Of a DNA stretch of 64,000 bases, positions 1-8,791 are shown in pieces (position 1 is the first letter of the stretch; every line of letters begins with the position of its first letter). The notes below the pieces were generated by a model. That model saw only the letters and a list, made by a program, of their open reading frames with translations. It did no database searches and was not told the origin of the DNA. Source of the DNA: Algoriphagus sp. PAP.12 (GTDB lineage Bacteria; Bacteroidota; Bacteroidia; Cytophagales; Cyclobacteriaceae); the NCBI RefSeq assembly GCF_026652115.1, contig NZ_JAPPSQ010000008.1, positions 156,258 through 220,257 on the forward strand, written 5' to 3'. Position numbers and translations under genes: made by a program.

Positions 1-192
1 GATGGAAAATTCGTCGCTTCAAGATGGGCAGGTGAAATCTACTTTGTGGATGGCGATGGAGAAACTCTACTTTTGGACACAAAAGCACAAGAGTCCAACA
101 CAGCTGACATTGGATACAATCCTAGCGAAAAGATCGTCTATGTACCGACCTTTTTCAAAAACAAAGTAGTCGCTTACAAACTGGATTATTAA
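1..192 (+). CDS. C-terminal fragment of a beta-propeller-like protein
   Basis: An open frame enters from the left edge and ends at a TAA at 190-192, so only the last 63 residues are visible. They read as short beta-strand segments with a repeating pattern (an IYFVDGDGETLLLD segment followed by IGYNPSEKIVYVPTFF). This resembles the last blades of an SMP-30/NHL-type beta-propeller, as found in secreted Bacteroidota 'ATP/GTP-binding' or gluconolactonase-like proteins. The start, signal peptide and catalytic region are outside the window, so the family is an inference from the fold pattern. A strong hairpin terminator follows the stop codon, so this gene ends a transcript and is not cotranscribed with the desaturase downstream. 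Confidence 0.5.
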   Translation, partial: DGKFVASRWAGEIYFVDGDGETLLLDTKAQESNTADIGYNPSEKIVYVPTFFKNKVVAYKLDY

Positions 193-212
193 TCCTTAAA
201 CTTCTCAACTCA

Positions 213-245
213 AAGCCTCTCAGAACTGGGAGGCTTATTTTTTTG
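213..245 (+). terminator. Rho-independent terminator
   Basis: A perfect 7-bp stem (AAGCCTC at 213-219 pairs with GAGGCTT at 230-236) is followed by a run of T at 238-244. It lies 20 bases after the stop of the first, partial gene. Confidence 0.85.
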
Positions 246-331
246 TTACATGTTCATATTAGAAAGGAATTTTACCCTTTTGTATAAACTCAAGCGAGGA
301 TTAAAGCAATTCCTCCACCTTTCTCCAATAT

Positions 332-352
332 TGTCCGTACATTTACGGAACA
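332..352. promoter_or_regulatory. Imperfect palindrome upstream of the desaturase
   Basis: TGTCCGT, a six-base spacer and ACGGAACA form an imperfect inverted repeat about 40 bases before the desaturase start. It could be an operator for a fatty-acid-responsive regulator, or chance. No regulator gene is adjacent. Confidence 0.25.
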
Positions 353-390
353 TTAAGGGAAAATCCCCTGAAATGAATAAATAATTAGCT

Positions 391-1389
391 ATGAGTTCAA
401 AACCGATCAATTACGAGCTGGAAAAAAACATGGAAGTAATTTCCCAGTTGGATGCAGTAGTAGGTCACGCAGTAGACAATGTCTTAGTGGATCCAGATAC
501 TTGCTGGCAGCCATCTGATTTTCTTCCTGACATGGCAAACCCAGAAGCATTAGAGGACATCAAACTTCTTCAAAAAAGAGCTGAAGGGATTCCTGATACT
601 GTATTGACTTCTTTGATTGGAAATATGATCACTGAAGAGGCACTTCCTTCCTATCAAACTTACTTCAACTTACTTGAAGGAATCAATGATGAAAGGAGCC
701 TTCTTTCTCCTTCTGGCTGGGTAAGATGGTCCAAAGCTTGGACTGCTGAAGAAAACAGACACGGCGATTTGCTAAACAAATACCTTTACCTAACAGGTAG
801 AGTTGACATGGGAGCTGTTGAAAGAACTATTCACAGACTCCTGAGTAATGGTTTTGATGCCAATACAGATGCAGATCCTTACCAGGCAATGATCTATACC
901 TCTTTCCAAGAAAGAGCTACAAAAATATCTCATGTAAACACCGGAAAACTTGCTGACAAAGCAGGTGATCACGTTCTTTCCAAAATCTGTAAAACCATCG
1001 CAGGTGATGAGGCGAGACATGAAAAAGCCTACAAGACCTTTATGTCTGAGATCTTCAAAATCGATCCAAGTGGAGCGATGGTTGCATTCGAAAAAATGAT
1101 GAGAAAGCAAATCGTGATGCCGGCGGTATTGATGGGCACAGGCGGAAAAAGAGAGTCCATCTACAAAGACTTCTCTGAAATAACTCAAAAAGTAGGAATT
1201 TATACGGGTTGGGATTATGCTAGAATCATCCAACATTTGGTAGATTTCTGGAAAATTGAGGCGGTAACTGGTCTTAATGACATGGCTTCTAAAGCTCAAG
1301 ATTACCTTTCAGGTTTGGCCGATCGTTACATGAGATTGGCAGACAGAATGAAAGCTCCTGACGAAATCAAATTGGCTTGGTTGAAATAA
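391..1389 (+). CDS. Acyl-[acyl-carrier-protein] desaturase (ferritin-like, soluble)
   Basis: This predicted soluble di-iron enzyme puts a cis double bond into acyl chains carried on ACP, supplying unsaturated fatty acids for membrane lipids. The 332-residue protein has the two family metal-binding motifs, EENRH at residues 120-124 and DEARHE at 206-211, with further carboxylates (for example in TEEALPSYQ near residue 82) in the expected positions. There is no signal peptide or membrane segment, as expected for the cytosolic plant/actinobacterial-type family. Length is normal for the family. The ATG start follows a 145-base gap after the previous terminator, and a strong terminator follows the stop, so it appears to be a single-gene transcript. 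Position specificity (delta-9 or other) cannot be read from the sequence. Confidence 0.92.
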   Translation: MSSKPINYELEKNMEVISQLDAVVGHAVDNVLVDPDTCWQPSDFLPDMANPEALEDIKLLQKRAEGIPDTVLTSLIGNMITEEALPSYQTYFNLLEGINDERSLLSPSGWVRWSKAWTAEENRHGDLLNKYLYLTGRVDMGAVERTIHRLLSNGFDANTDADPYQAMIYTSFQERATKISHVNTGKLADKAGDHVLSKICKTIAGDEARHEKAYKTFMSEIFKIDPSGAMVAFEKMMRKQIVMPAVLMGTGGKRESIYKDFSEITQKVGIYTGWDYARIIQHLVDFWKIEAVTGLNDMASKAQDYLSGLADRYMRLADRMKAPDEIKLAWLK

Positions 1390-1412
1390 GCCAACCAGAT
1401 CTTAATACATTC

Positions 1413-1442
1413 AAGTCCTGTCTTTTGGCAGGACTTTTTTTT
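1413..1442 (+). terminator. Rho-independent terminator after the desaturase
   Basis: A perfect 8-bp stem (AAGTCCTG at 1413-1420 pairs with CAGGACTT at 1429-1436) is followed by a T-tract to 1442. Confidence 0.88.
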
Positions 1443-1469
1443 GTAATTTGAAAGACAAACCTAACAGCC

Positions 1470-2762
1470 ATGAATCTAAAATACTGCCCTCTATTCCTAC
1501 TGATCTTTTTATTCAGTAGTCTTTCTTTTGCTCAAAGCTACCTTGTCAATTCCGAAAGACTACACGGAAGTCTGATGAAATTGGCCACATTCGGCAAAAA
1601 CTCGCAAGGAGGAAGTGATCGTGTAGCATTTAGCGAATATGACATTGAGGCCAGAGAGTATGTCAAAAAACTAATGCAAGAAGCTGGAATGGATGTTTCT
1701 GTTGATTTCGCAGGAAATATTATCGGTAAAAAAGCAGGGTCAAATCCAGACCTAAAACCGATCGCATTTGGATCCCACATTGACGAAGTGCCCAATGGAG
1801 GGGACTATGATGGACCAGTTGGATCGATGAGTGCGATTGAAGTAGTCAAAACTTTGGGAGAGAACAATGTCATGACCCAGCACCCACTTGAGGTGATCAT
1901 TTTTACCAATGAAGAAGGCGGAGTTGTAGGAAGTCGAGCATTAGCAGGACAATTGACTGAGGAAGCACTCCAAGTTGTCACCAATGTGGGATTCTCTCAA
2001 TATGAAGGAATCATGAAAATTGGTGGAAATCCGGATCGTATCAAGGAAATCAAATTGAATCAAGGGGATCTGGCAGCATTTCTGGAACTCCACATCGAGC
2101 AAGGAGGCAATTTGGATAGAGAAGGAATTGATATAGGTGTCGTAGAAGGGATTGTCGCAATTGAGTGGTGGGAATATACCTTCAAGGGGTTTGCAAATCA
2201 TGCAGGCACGACCCCAATGAACATGAGAAAAGACCCCATGCTTGCAGCCTCCAAATTTATTTTGGCGGTGAATGAAACAGTAAAATCTGTGGAAGGAAGA
2301 CAAGTTGGAACTGTCGGAAAAATCCAGGCCTTCCCGGGTGCCGGAAATGTAATCCCGGGTGAAGTCAAACTCAATCTAGAAATGAGAGACTTATCTTCCG
2401 AGAAAATCTGGAGCATCTATAATACGATCGAAACTCAGGCAAAAGCTATTGCTGATGAATATGGAGTGACTTATGAAGTGAAACACATCGAAGTCGCCTC
2501 AAAACCAGCATTGGCAGATGAATCAATTCGTCAAGTCATTAAGCAAAACGCTGAAAAATTGGGATTAAGTACCCTAAGTCTTCCAAGCGGAGCCGGTCAT
2601 GATGCACAAGAAATGGCCAGAATAGCTCCAATGGGTATGATTTTCATCCCGAGTAAGAATGGAATCAGCCATTCCCCTCAGGAATTCTCAAGTCAAGAAG
2701 ACATTGCAAATGGAGCCAATGTCCTTCTTCAGACCATTTTATCTTTAGATCAAAAATTGTAG
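1470..2762 (+). CDS. Secreted M20-family amidohydrolase (hydantoinase/carbamoylase type)
   Basis: A zinc-dependent hydrolase of the allantoate amidohydrolase/N-carbamoyl-L-amino acid hydrolase branch of peptidase family M20. Visible family motifs are GSHIDEVPNGGDYDG near residues 101-115 (metal-binding His103 and Asp114), FTNEEGG near 145-151 (the Glu pair that acts as base and ligand), ELHIEQGG in the middle, a dimerisation-domain segment FANHAGTTPM, and GAGHDAQ near the C-terminus supplying the last His. The N-terminus (residues 1-22) is a hydrophobic signal peptide ending at SFAQS, so the enzyme is exported. That is unusual for a family best known from cytosolic members. The substrate is not certain; N-carbamoyl amino acids, ureido compounds or small amides are the family options. 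The gene stands alone between two same-strand genes. Confidence 0.85.
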   Translation: MNLKYCPLFLLIFLFSSLSFAQSYLVNSERLHGSLMKLATFGKNSQGGSDRVAFSEYDIEAREYVKKLMQEAGMDVSVDFAGNIIGKKAGSNPDLKPIAFGSHIDEVPNGGDYDGPVGSMSAIEVVKTLGENNVMTQHPLEVIIFTNEEGGVVGSRALAGQLTEEALQVVTNVGFSQYEGIMKIGGNPDRIKEIKLNQGDLAAFLELHIEQGGNLDREGIDIGVVEGIVAIEWWEYTFKGFANHAGTTPMNMRKDPMLAASKFILAVNETVKSVEGRQVGTVGKIQAFPGAGNVIPGEVKLNLEMRDLSSEKIWSIYNTIETQAKAIADEYGVTYEVKHIEVASKPALADESIRQVIKQNAEKLGLSTLSLPSGAGHDAQEMARIAPMGMIFIPSKNGISHSPQEFSSQEDIANGANVLLQTILSLDQKL

Positions 2763-2828
2763 TAAAAACCAGATTTTTCTAAACTTTTTAAAAGGAAAAA
2801 ACCTTTACATGTATATACACTGGAAATC

Positions 2829-3683
2829 ATGAGAAAGATCAAAAAAATACATTCCGCAGAATACAGACCTATTGCAGACCTTGTTACTTACAGCCCAATG
2901 CCAACAAGAAGTTTGCAGATGATAGATCCATTTCTATTCTTAAACCATCATGGTTTTCAGACATATTCGGCGCACAATAATGGTCTGCCATTTGGACCAC
3001 ACCCGCATAGAGGAATGGAAACTGTCACCTTTATTTTGGAAGGAGATATCATGCATAAAGATTCCTCTGGACATGAATCCGTAATTGGTCCGGGTGGAGT
3101 ACAATATATGACTGCTGGCAAAGGATTAATCCACGCCGAAGTATCCAGTTCTGAATTCAAAAAAGAAGGGGGAGACTTGGAAATCCTCCAATTGTGGTTG
3201 AACCTACCTGCATCAAAAAAAATGATGGCCCCAAATTACATTGGACTTCAAAAGGAAGAAATTCCCACATTTGATCTAGATAATGGGAAGATTCAAGTTC
3301 AACAGCTATTTGGAGAATGGAATGGGACCAAAGGAGCGTTTGCGGGCACTTTCCCAATCACCATGAGCACAGTTTACTTGGAAGAAGGCGCTGAATTCAC
3401 CAAAGAGATTCCCGAAGATGAGAATATTTTCTTCTATATCGTCAGAGGAAAATTAGATGTCAACGACACTCCTGTTCCTTTTAGAAATCTGGTAGAATTC
3501 CAAAATTCAGGTTCTACTTTGAATATTAAAGCATTGGAGGACTCTATCCTGATTTTAGGCCACGCATTGCCTTTCAATGAGCCCGTGGTAGCTCAGGGCC
3601 CTTTTGTGATGAATACGCAAGAGCAGATATACGAAGCTTATCAGGATTACCAAGAAGGTAAATTTGGCAACTGGAAAGGTTAA
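2829..3683 (+). CDS. Pirin family protein (bicupin)
   Basis: A 284-residue member of the pirin family of metal-binding bicupins. The N-terminal cupin shows the metal site: HPHRGMETV with His58 and His60, and GLIHAEV with His102 and Glu104. The C-terminal half is the second, usually metal-free cupin with strands such as FFYIVRGKLDVN. Some bacterial pirins have quercetin dioxygenase activity and others bind central-metabolism enzymes, so the actual role here is open. No signal peptide is seen. It lies 66 bases after the amidohydrolase and may be cotranscribed. Its stop codon overlaps by three bases the stop of the convergent DUF2520 gene, so the two mRNAs overlap at their 3' ends. Confidence 0.9.
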   Translation: MRKIKKIHSAEYRPIADLVTYSPMPTRSLQMIDPFLFLNHHGFQTYSAHNNGLPFGPHPHRGMETVTFILEGDIMHKDSSGHESVIGPGGVQYMTAGKGLIHAEVSSSEFKKEGGDLEILQLWLNLPASKKMMAPNYIGLQKEEIPTFDLDNGKIQVQQLFGEWNGTKGAFAGTFPITMSTVYLEEGAEFTKEIPEDENIFFYIVRGKLDVNDTPVPFRNLVEFQNSGSTLNIKALEDSILILGHALPFNEPVVAQGPFVMNTQEQIYEAYQDYQEGKFGNWKG

Positions 3684-4456
3684 GAATCGATGATATCCTG
3701 AGAGATTAGCCTGTAGATTTCAGCCACCTGCTCATTGTAATTCAGGAATCGATAGTGATCCTCCATCACCTCAAAATCTTCTCGAATAGCAGGGCCCGTT
3801 TGGGCCTTTTTTGCTCCTATGTCCAGACTTTTGGAAATCGTCTCAATGATCAGCGGCTTGATCATCTCAAAGTCCAAGCCTTGCCTTCTCATTATTTCCT
3901 CAGCTATTCGGATCATGTGATTGGAGAAATTGCTCGCAAAAACTGCTGCGATATGTACTGCCTTTCGGTCTTTGGAACGAACAGTAAATACGTTATTTGA
4001 AAGACTTTTGGCTAACTTTTTCAGTCTTACCATTACCTCTTGATCATCAGATTCCAACAAAAAAGGCACCTCTGAAAGGTCCATTTTTTGTCCTTTGGTA
4101 AAAGACTGCAAAGGATAAAAAATCCCTGTATACCCAGCAGAACTGTAGTCCAAGATATCCAAAGGCATAGACCCTGAAGTATGAACCAAAATACTTTCTT
4201 CAGGAAGTATAACAGAATCCGCAACCTCAGGAATCGCATCATCTTTCACCGCTATAATAAAAATTTGAGCCTGGCTATTTGTAAAATCCAAATCATCCTT
4301 GGGTTCTGCAGAATAAACTCGTTCAGTAATCAATCTGGCCCTTTGGATATCTCTAGCATATACCTCGGTGATTTGATGGCCTGCCTCTTCCAAAGCGGGT
4401 GCCAAATGCCAAGCAACATTTCCTGCCCCCAGGATTGCGATTTTAAACTTCATCAT
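3680..4456 (-). CDS. Rossmann-like and DUF2520 domain protein
   Basis: A 258-residue protein with an N-terminal NAD(P)-binding Rossmann fold: a dinucleotide loop of the form GAGNVAWHLA at residues 10-19, and an ILVHTSGSMPLDIL segment near 90-103. A C-terminal alpha-helical DUF2520 domain follows (region with HIAAVFASNFSNHM). This combination resembles ketopantoate/pyrroline-5-carboxylate reductase architecture and is annotated as an F420/NADP oxidoreductase-like family, but no substrate is established. The start is MMKF at 4456. The protein is cytosolic. Its stop overlaps that of the convergent pirin gene by three bases, and the upstream gap to the next gene (59 bases) allows an independent promoter or readthrough from the large gene upstream. 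Confidence 0.85.
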   Translation of the reverse strand: MMKFKIAILGAGNVAWHLAPALEEAGHQITEVYARDIQRARLITERVYSAEPKDDLDFTNSQAQIFIIAVKDDAIPEVADSVILPEESILVHTSGSMPLDILDYSSAGYTGIFYPLQSFTKGQKMDLSEVPFLLESDDQEVMVRLKKLAKSLSNNVFTVRSKDRKAVHIAAVFASNFSNHMIRIAEEIMRRQGLDFEMIKPLIIETISKSLDIGAKKAQTGPAIREDFEVMEDHYRFLNYNEQVAEIYRLISQDIIDS

Positions 4457-4515
4457 CGAATTAAGGCAAAAATTCGGAAAATGTAAAAGTGTATTACCCT
4501 TCTGTAATTATCCAA

Positions 4516-7128
4516 CTAATTTCCTCCAAGACTTTTCTGATTCATTAAAAATCTACCAGAAACAGGCTCTCCAGATGAATTTACCCCATTGACTATTACC
4601 CAAAATGGACCAGGATTTTCTGGCAGCTTGAACTTAATAGTTGCTGAAGTCTGAGAAGTGGAGATTCCCAAATTTGGATTCCAATAAATGGTTGGATTAT
4701 CTGATTCAAATTCAGTTTTTGCTCCTTTTCTTAATTTTTCCAAACCCGCTAATTTAAATTCCTGATAGGTGTTTATATCAGCTGCCATCTCAGTTCCTGT
4801 TTTTGTAATAATATTGATCACACCATATTTCCCAGCATCACCATAGGCAGGAACAACTGACTTAATCACTTCGATTTTTTTGATATTAAAAACATTGATG
4901 CTTTGAAGAGCCCTGTATTGTGCCTGTCCTCCGTCACTTCCCAATGTCGGGCCTGAGACCGGAGTAATAGGCGCTCCATTTAGTAAAATCAATGGAGGTC
5001 CTCCTACTGCTCCTCGAGCGTTAATAATCATAGGAGGAATTCCACCTACTCTAAAACCTGTTCTATTCGCAAAAGAATAAATAAATTGCTGAGTATCCCC
5101 AGATAAATAGACACCATCCATTTCATAGGTTCTTTCTGCTCTTCCATAAGGCATGGCACCAAAGTTTTCCTCTTTTACATCTTCTACTTCCACCTCATCC
5201 AGTAAAATTTCCCCCTCTCTAACTTTCAGGTATTCCGAAATCAATGAATCAACTCCTAAAGGTCGTTTGGACAAAGGATGCACCTTGCCAAAATCATAAC
5301 TAGAAAAATCAAATTGATTTCCAGGGCTTAACAATTCCAAATCTATGTTCCTCAATGGTATTCTGCCATCCGGACTAGTGGCTTTAACTAAAACTGGAAA
5401 CTCCCCTTCCTTATGTAATCCTTCCAACAAAAACTCTCCTGCAAAGTCAGGATTGAGCTCACGGCGATCCATAAACCCATCAATCATCACTTCCACTTTT
5501 GCTTTATTTATTTGAGGAAGTGAATCGTTGATTTTCCCTTTCAGAGTCAATCCATATTCTTTCTGAAAATCAAAGCCTGAAGAATCTATATGACCAAATT
5601 CAGGCTTAAACTTCAAAAAGTCGATCAATAGGTCATCAGAAGCATTCATCTTTTGAATCCCATTTCCCTGAACTACAGCAAGAGATAAATTGGCTGCAGC
5701 AATCGAACCCTTTTGATTATTCACTATGACATTTAAAGTGATGCTATCTTGAGATTGATATACCTGCTTGTCAGAAAAAACCACAATTCCCTCCGACTTG
5801 GGTTCTATTTGGCTTTGCCCAATTTCCCAAAGGGAACTCATCACCTGGATGGGTTTATAGTATTCAAAGTCCGCTCCGTAATTAGATCCCCAAAGCGTAT
5901 AGGCTTTTACTATAAAGTCCTTGGTATTCAGTTCTGGACCAAGAAAAATCGCCCCGCTTGACAGTCCATTTTCTAGTGGATAAACTTTATGAAGCATACT
6001 GTAGCCAGTGGGGTCTACAATTTCAATATGCAGTACTTTACTAGCTTCCTCCACCAAAAGTGGATTCCCCAACATAAGATAGGCTTTGAAATACAGCTCT
6101 TCTCCCATCAAATAGACATCCTTATCTGTATGCAAAAACACTCTTTCCTGCATCGCTTCAAGAGATCTATCTACTTCATCCATTGCGATGGCTTGATCAT
6201 AATCGAAATCCAAAGGGAGAGTTTTGAATGGGTGTCCAGAACCTATAAATCCTTGGGTTTTCAATAGCTCCGGATATACTGGAGAGCCGTTTGTCCGGAT
6301 TTCAATTCCTTCCCCGTCAAATGCCAAAGCCCTGTATCCTTGGTCTGACTTTTTGATTTCAATCGGACTTTTTGCCTGAAGAATAAAAGTTCCTTCTTGA
6401 TCCGTAGCATTCACCTTGATTTGATCCGGCCTATCTCCAATCAGTTTTCGAATGGCAAACACAGGTGAGTTTTGATAGGCCTCCACCCGATTGGAATTGA
6501 TTAGGTTTTTCTCCTCCACACTCCCCAAATCCATTTCCAAAAACGAAAGCAACAAATCCCCATCCTCAAATGGTTTAGAAAGATTTAGTGGCCTCCTCAG
6601 CCTCACAGAAATCAAATAGCCCGTGTTTAAATTTTGAACTAATAAGACATCAGAAAGATCAACCCATACCTCATTTGCATCCTCTTTTTCAAAGAATACC
6701 AATGCTTCAGGATTGATTAGCACCAGTTCCGAACCTTTAGGATCAATCCCAATCCTGGCTTCAAATTGTTCTTTTGCTTTTTTGGTTTTGGAATCCTTCA
6801 ATTCTTCCCAATTCATGGATTCACTTTCAGAAATAACCCAGCCTTCCAAAATATTCCTGGATTGACTTACTTGGAGGTTTTTGGAGGAATTTTCAAATCC
6901 ACTCTTAACAGCAAAAAGCTCCCAAGGACCAACAGGAATTCCACTTATCGAGAAGTTCCCCAAGCTATCTGAATAAGTCTGAAAGGTTGTATTTGGTATA
7001 AATACATGACTTTCAGCAATGGGCTCCTGTGTTTGTTGGTTGATGATCTTTCCTGAAATAGTCCCTTTTTGAGCAAAAAGTGTAGAAAAGAACAATAAAA
7101 AAAACAGAACCAAAGTGAGTTGCTTCAT
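4516..7128 (-). CDS. Large secreted protein: regulatory-like domain, macroglobulin-like region and TonB plug domain, no barrel
   Basis: An 870-residue exported protein with signal peptide at residues 1-20 (ending FSTLFAQ). It begins with a carboxypeptidase-regulatory-like beta-sandwich (GKIINQQTQEPIAESHVFI). Around residues 330-350 it has the macroglobulin-type signature VFLHTDKDVYLMGEELYFKA, seen in bacterial MG2-like domains. Near residues 680-780 it has a TonB plug-like domain (GGPPLILLNGAPI, then FNIKKIEVIKSVVPAYG and GVINIITKTG). The outer-membrane beta-barrel that normally follows a plug is missing: the protein ends about 90 residues later with another beta-sandwich-like segment. Such plug-like proteins are frequent in Bacteroidota, are often annotated as TonB-dependent receptors, and have no settled function. 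It has a short 5' gap and no obvious partner gene. Confidence 0.75.
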   Translation of the reverse strand: MKQLTLVLFFLLFFSTLFAQKGTISGKIINQQTQEPIAESHVFIPNTTFQTYSDSLGNFSISGIPVGPWELFAVKSGFENSSKNLQVSQSRNILEGWVISESESMNWEELKDSKTKKAKEQFEARIGIDPKGSELVLINPEALVFFEKEDANEVWVDLSDVLLVQNLNTGYLISVRLRRPLNLSKPFEDGDLLLSFLEMDLGSVEEKNLINSNRVEAYQNSPVFAIRKLIGDRPDQIKVNATDQEGTFILQAKSPIEIKKSDQGYRALAFDGEGIEIRTNGSPVYPELLKTQGFIGSGHPFKTLPLDFDYDQAIAMDEVDRSLEAMQERVFLHTDKDVYLMGEELYFKAYLMLGNPLLVEEASKVLHIEIVDPTGYSMLHKVYPLENGLSSGAIFLGPELNTKDFIVKAYTLWGSNYGADFEYYKPIQVMSSLWEIGQSQIEPKSEGIVVFSDKQVYQSQDSITLNVIVNNQKGSIAAANLSLAVVQGNGIQKMNASDDLLIDFLKFKPEFGHIDSSGFDFQKEYGLTLKGKINDSLPQINKAKVEVMIDGFMDRRELNPDFAGEFLLEGLHKEGEFPVLVKATSPDGRIPLRNIDLELLSPGNQFDFSSYDFGKVHPLSKRPLGVDSLISEYLKVREGEILLDEVEVEDVKEENFGAMPYGRAERTYEMDGVYLSGDTQQFIYSFANRTGFRVGGIPPMIINARGAVGGPPLILLNGAPITPVSGPTLGSDGGQAQYRALQSINVFNIKKIEVIKSVVPAYGDAGKYGVINIITKTGTEMAADINTYQEFKLAGLEKLRKGAKTEFESDNPTIYWNPNLGISTSQTSATIKFKLPENPGPFWVIVNGVNSSGEPVSGRFLMNQKSLGGN

Positions 7129-7224
7129 AAAATAAGTCTTAGGATTGATTTAAAAATATAGTTCCATTTACTAAATTTTCATAGCAAAGCATTTAAATCA
7201 CTTTAAATTAGGCCTATAAAAACA

Positions 7225-7259
7225 AAAAAGCCATCCTGAATTAATCAGAATGGCTTTTT
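7225..7259 (-). terminator. Terminator of the lpdA transcript (bidirectional hairpin)
   Basis: A 15-bp stem with one mismatch (arms 7225-7239 and 7245-7259, five-base loop) is flanked by A- and T-runs. On the minus strand it follows the lpdA stop by about 20 bases and ends in a T-rich tract. It can also act on the plus strand. Confidence 0.85.
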
Positions 7260-7279
7260 AAATCATTTATATTTAGTGA

Positions 7280-8677
7280 TTAAATATGCAATGCTCTATT
7301 ATCTGTAGCTGCTAAACAAGCTTCTTTGAATGCTTCAGTATAAGTAGGATGAGCGTGTGACATTCTTGAAATATCCTCAGCTGAAGCTCTATATTCCATC
7401 GCAACAACCGCTTCAGCAATCATATCGGCTGTTCTTGGCCCAATCATATGAACACCTAGAATTTCGTCAGTTTCTGCATCAGCCAAAACTTTCACTAAAC
7501 CATCAGTATCCATGGAAGCTCTTGCTCTTCCTGATGCCAAGAATGGGAATTTCCCTGCCTTATATTTGATGCCTTTTTCCTTTAATTGCTCTTCGGTAAA
7601 ACCAACTGCAGCAACTTCAGGCCAGGTATAAACAACCCCAGGAATCAAATTATAATTGATATGTGGTTTTTGACCTGCTAAAGTTTCAGCTACAAAAACG
7701 CCTTCTTCTTCAGCTTTATGAGCCAACATAGCCCCTTTCACCACATCTCCGATTGCGTAGATATTTGGAACATTAGTTTGAAGATGATCATTCACTTCAA
7801 CCTGTCCTCTTTCAGTCATTTTTACTCCTGCAGCTTCGACATTCAGGCCTTCAGTGTATGGTCTTCTACCGATAGAAACCAAGACATAATCACCCTTAAC
7901 TTCCACTGTTTCACCTTTAGCATTGTCGGCTTTTACAGTAACCTCTTTGCCTTTTCTTTCGACAGATGTCACTTTATGCTTCAGATAGAATTCAAAACCG
8001 ATCTTTTTCAAAGACTTTTGAAGTTCTTTACCCATGGTTTTGTCCATGGTAGGAATCAAGGAGTCCATAAACTCAATCACAGAGACTTTTGCCCCCAATC
8101 TCGCATAAACAGATCCTAGCTCCAGCCCGATTACACCACCACCAATAACTACCAAATGCTTCGGAATTTCTTTCAAATTCAAAGCTTCTGTAGAAGTAAT
8201 CACTCTTTCTTTATCCAATTTGATAAATGGAAGGGTAGATGGCTTTGATCCAGTAGCGATGATGATATTTTTTCCTTGGATATCAGAAGAAGAACCATCG
8301 TCTTTCGTTACTTTTACAGTGGTATTGTTTACGAATGAACCCAATCCCTGATGAACATCGATTTTATTCTTTTTCATCAAAAACTGAATACCATCTGTAT
8401 TCTGCTTCACCACGTCATTTTTGCGGGAAACCATTTGACCCAGATCTACTTTCAGATTACTTAGATTGATTCCATGGGTTTTGAAAGTATGCTCAGCATT
8501 GTGATAGTGCTCAGAAGAGTCCAACAAAGCTTTGGAAGGAATACAACCTACGTTCAAGCAAGTACCTCCCAACGTTGGGTATTTTTCAACTAATGCGGTT
8601 TTCATTCCCAATTGCGCGCAACGAATAGCTGCTACATACCCACCAGGACCAGAACCGATTACGATGACATCATACAT
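7280..8677 (-). CDS. lpdA: Dihydrolipoyl dehydrogenase (E3)
   Basis: The FAD-dependent E3 subunit reoxidises the dihydrolipoyl groups of 2-oxoacid dehydrogenase complexes, passing electrons to NAD+. The 465-residue protein has an N-terminal FAD-binding GSGPGGYVAA loop at residues 8-17, the redox-active disulfide motif GGTCLNVGCIPSKALL near 37-52, an NAD-binding GGGVIGLELGSV segment in the middle, the second FAD contact AIGDVVKG, and the C-terminal catalytic His-Glu pair in AHPTYTEAFKEA. Length is typical. It lies downstream of sucA and sucB on the same strand, after a 114-base gap that contains a small hairpin, so it may be partly uncoupled from them and could also serve pyruvate dehydrogenase or glycine cleavage. 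Confidence 0.95.
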   Translation of the reverse strand: MYDVIVIGSGPGGYVAAIRCAQLGMKTALVEKYPTLGGTCLNVGCIPSKALLDSSEHYHNAEHTFKTHGINLSNLKVDLGQMVSRKNDVVKQNTDGIQFLMKKNKIDVHQGLGSFVNNTTVKVTKDDGSSSDIQGKNIIIATGSKPSTLPFIKLDKERVITSTEALNLKEIPKHLVVIGGGVIGLELGSVYARLGAKVSVIEFMDSLIPTMDKTMGKELQKSLKKIGFEFYLKHKVTSVERKGKEVTVKADNAKGETVEVKGDYVLVSIGRRPYTEGLNVEAAGVKMTERGQVEVNDHLQTNVPNIYAIGDVVKGAMLAHKAEEEGVFVAETLAGQKPHINYNLIPGVVYTWPEVAAVGFTEEQLKEKGIKYKAGKFPFLASGRARASMDTDGLVKVLADAETDEILGVHMIGPRTADMIAEAVVAMEYRASAEDISRMSHAHPTYTEAFKEACLAATDNRALHI

Positions 8678-8791
8678 ATTTTTAAGATTTTAGAAGCGAG
8701 AGCCAAGATCCAAGATCTAGCCTTAGCTAGTGAAATAGAGGCTGAGACAAACAGCCCCTTGTAAATCAAATTTCGTATTTCGTAAATTAAA

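Noticed and set aside
8739..8755. Small GGCTG/CAGCC hairpin between sucB and lpdA
   Set aside because: The stem is only 5 bp and no T-tract follows on the minus strand, so it is not a convincing terminator and may be chance.
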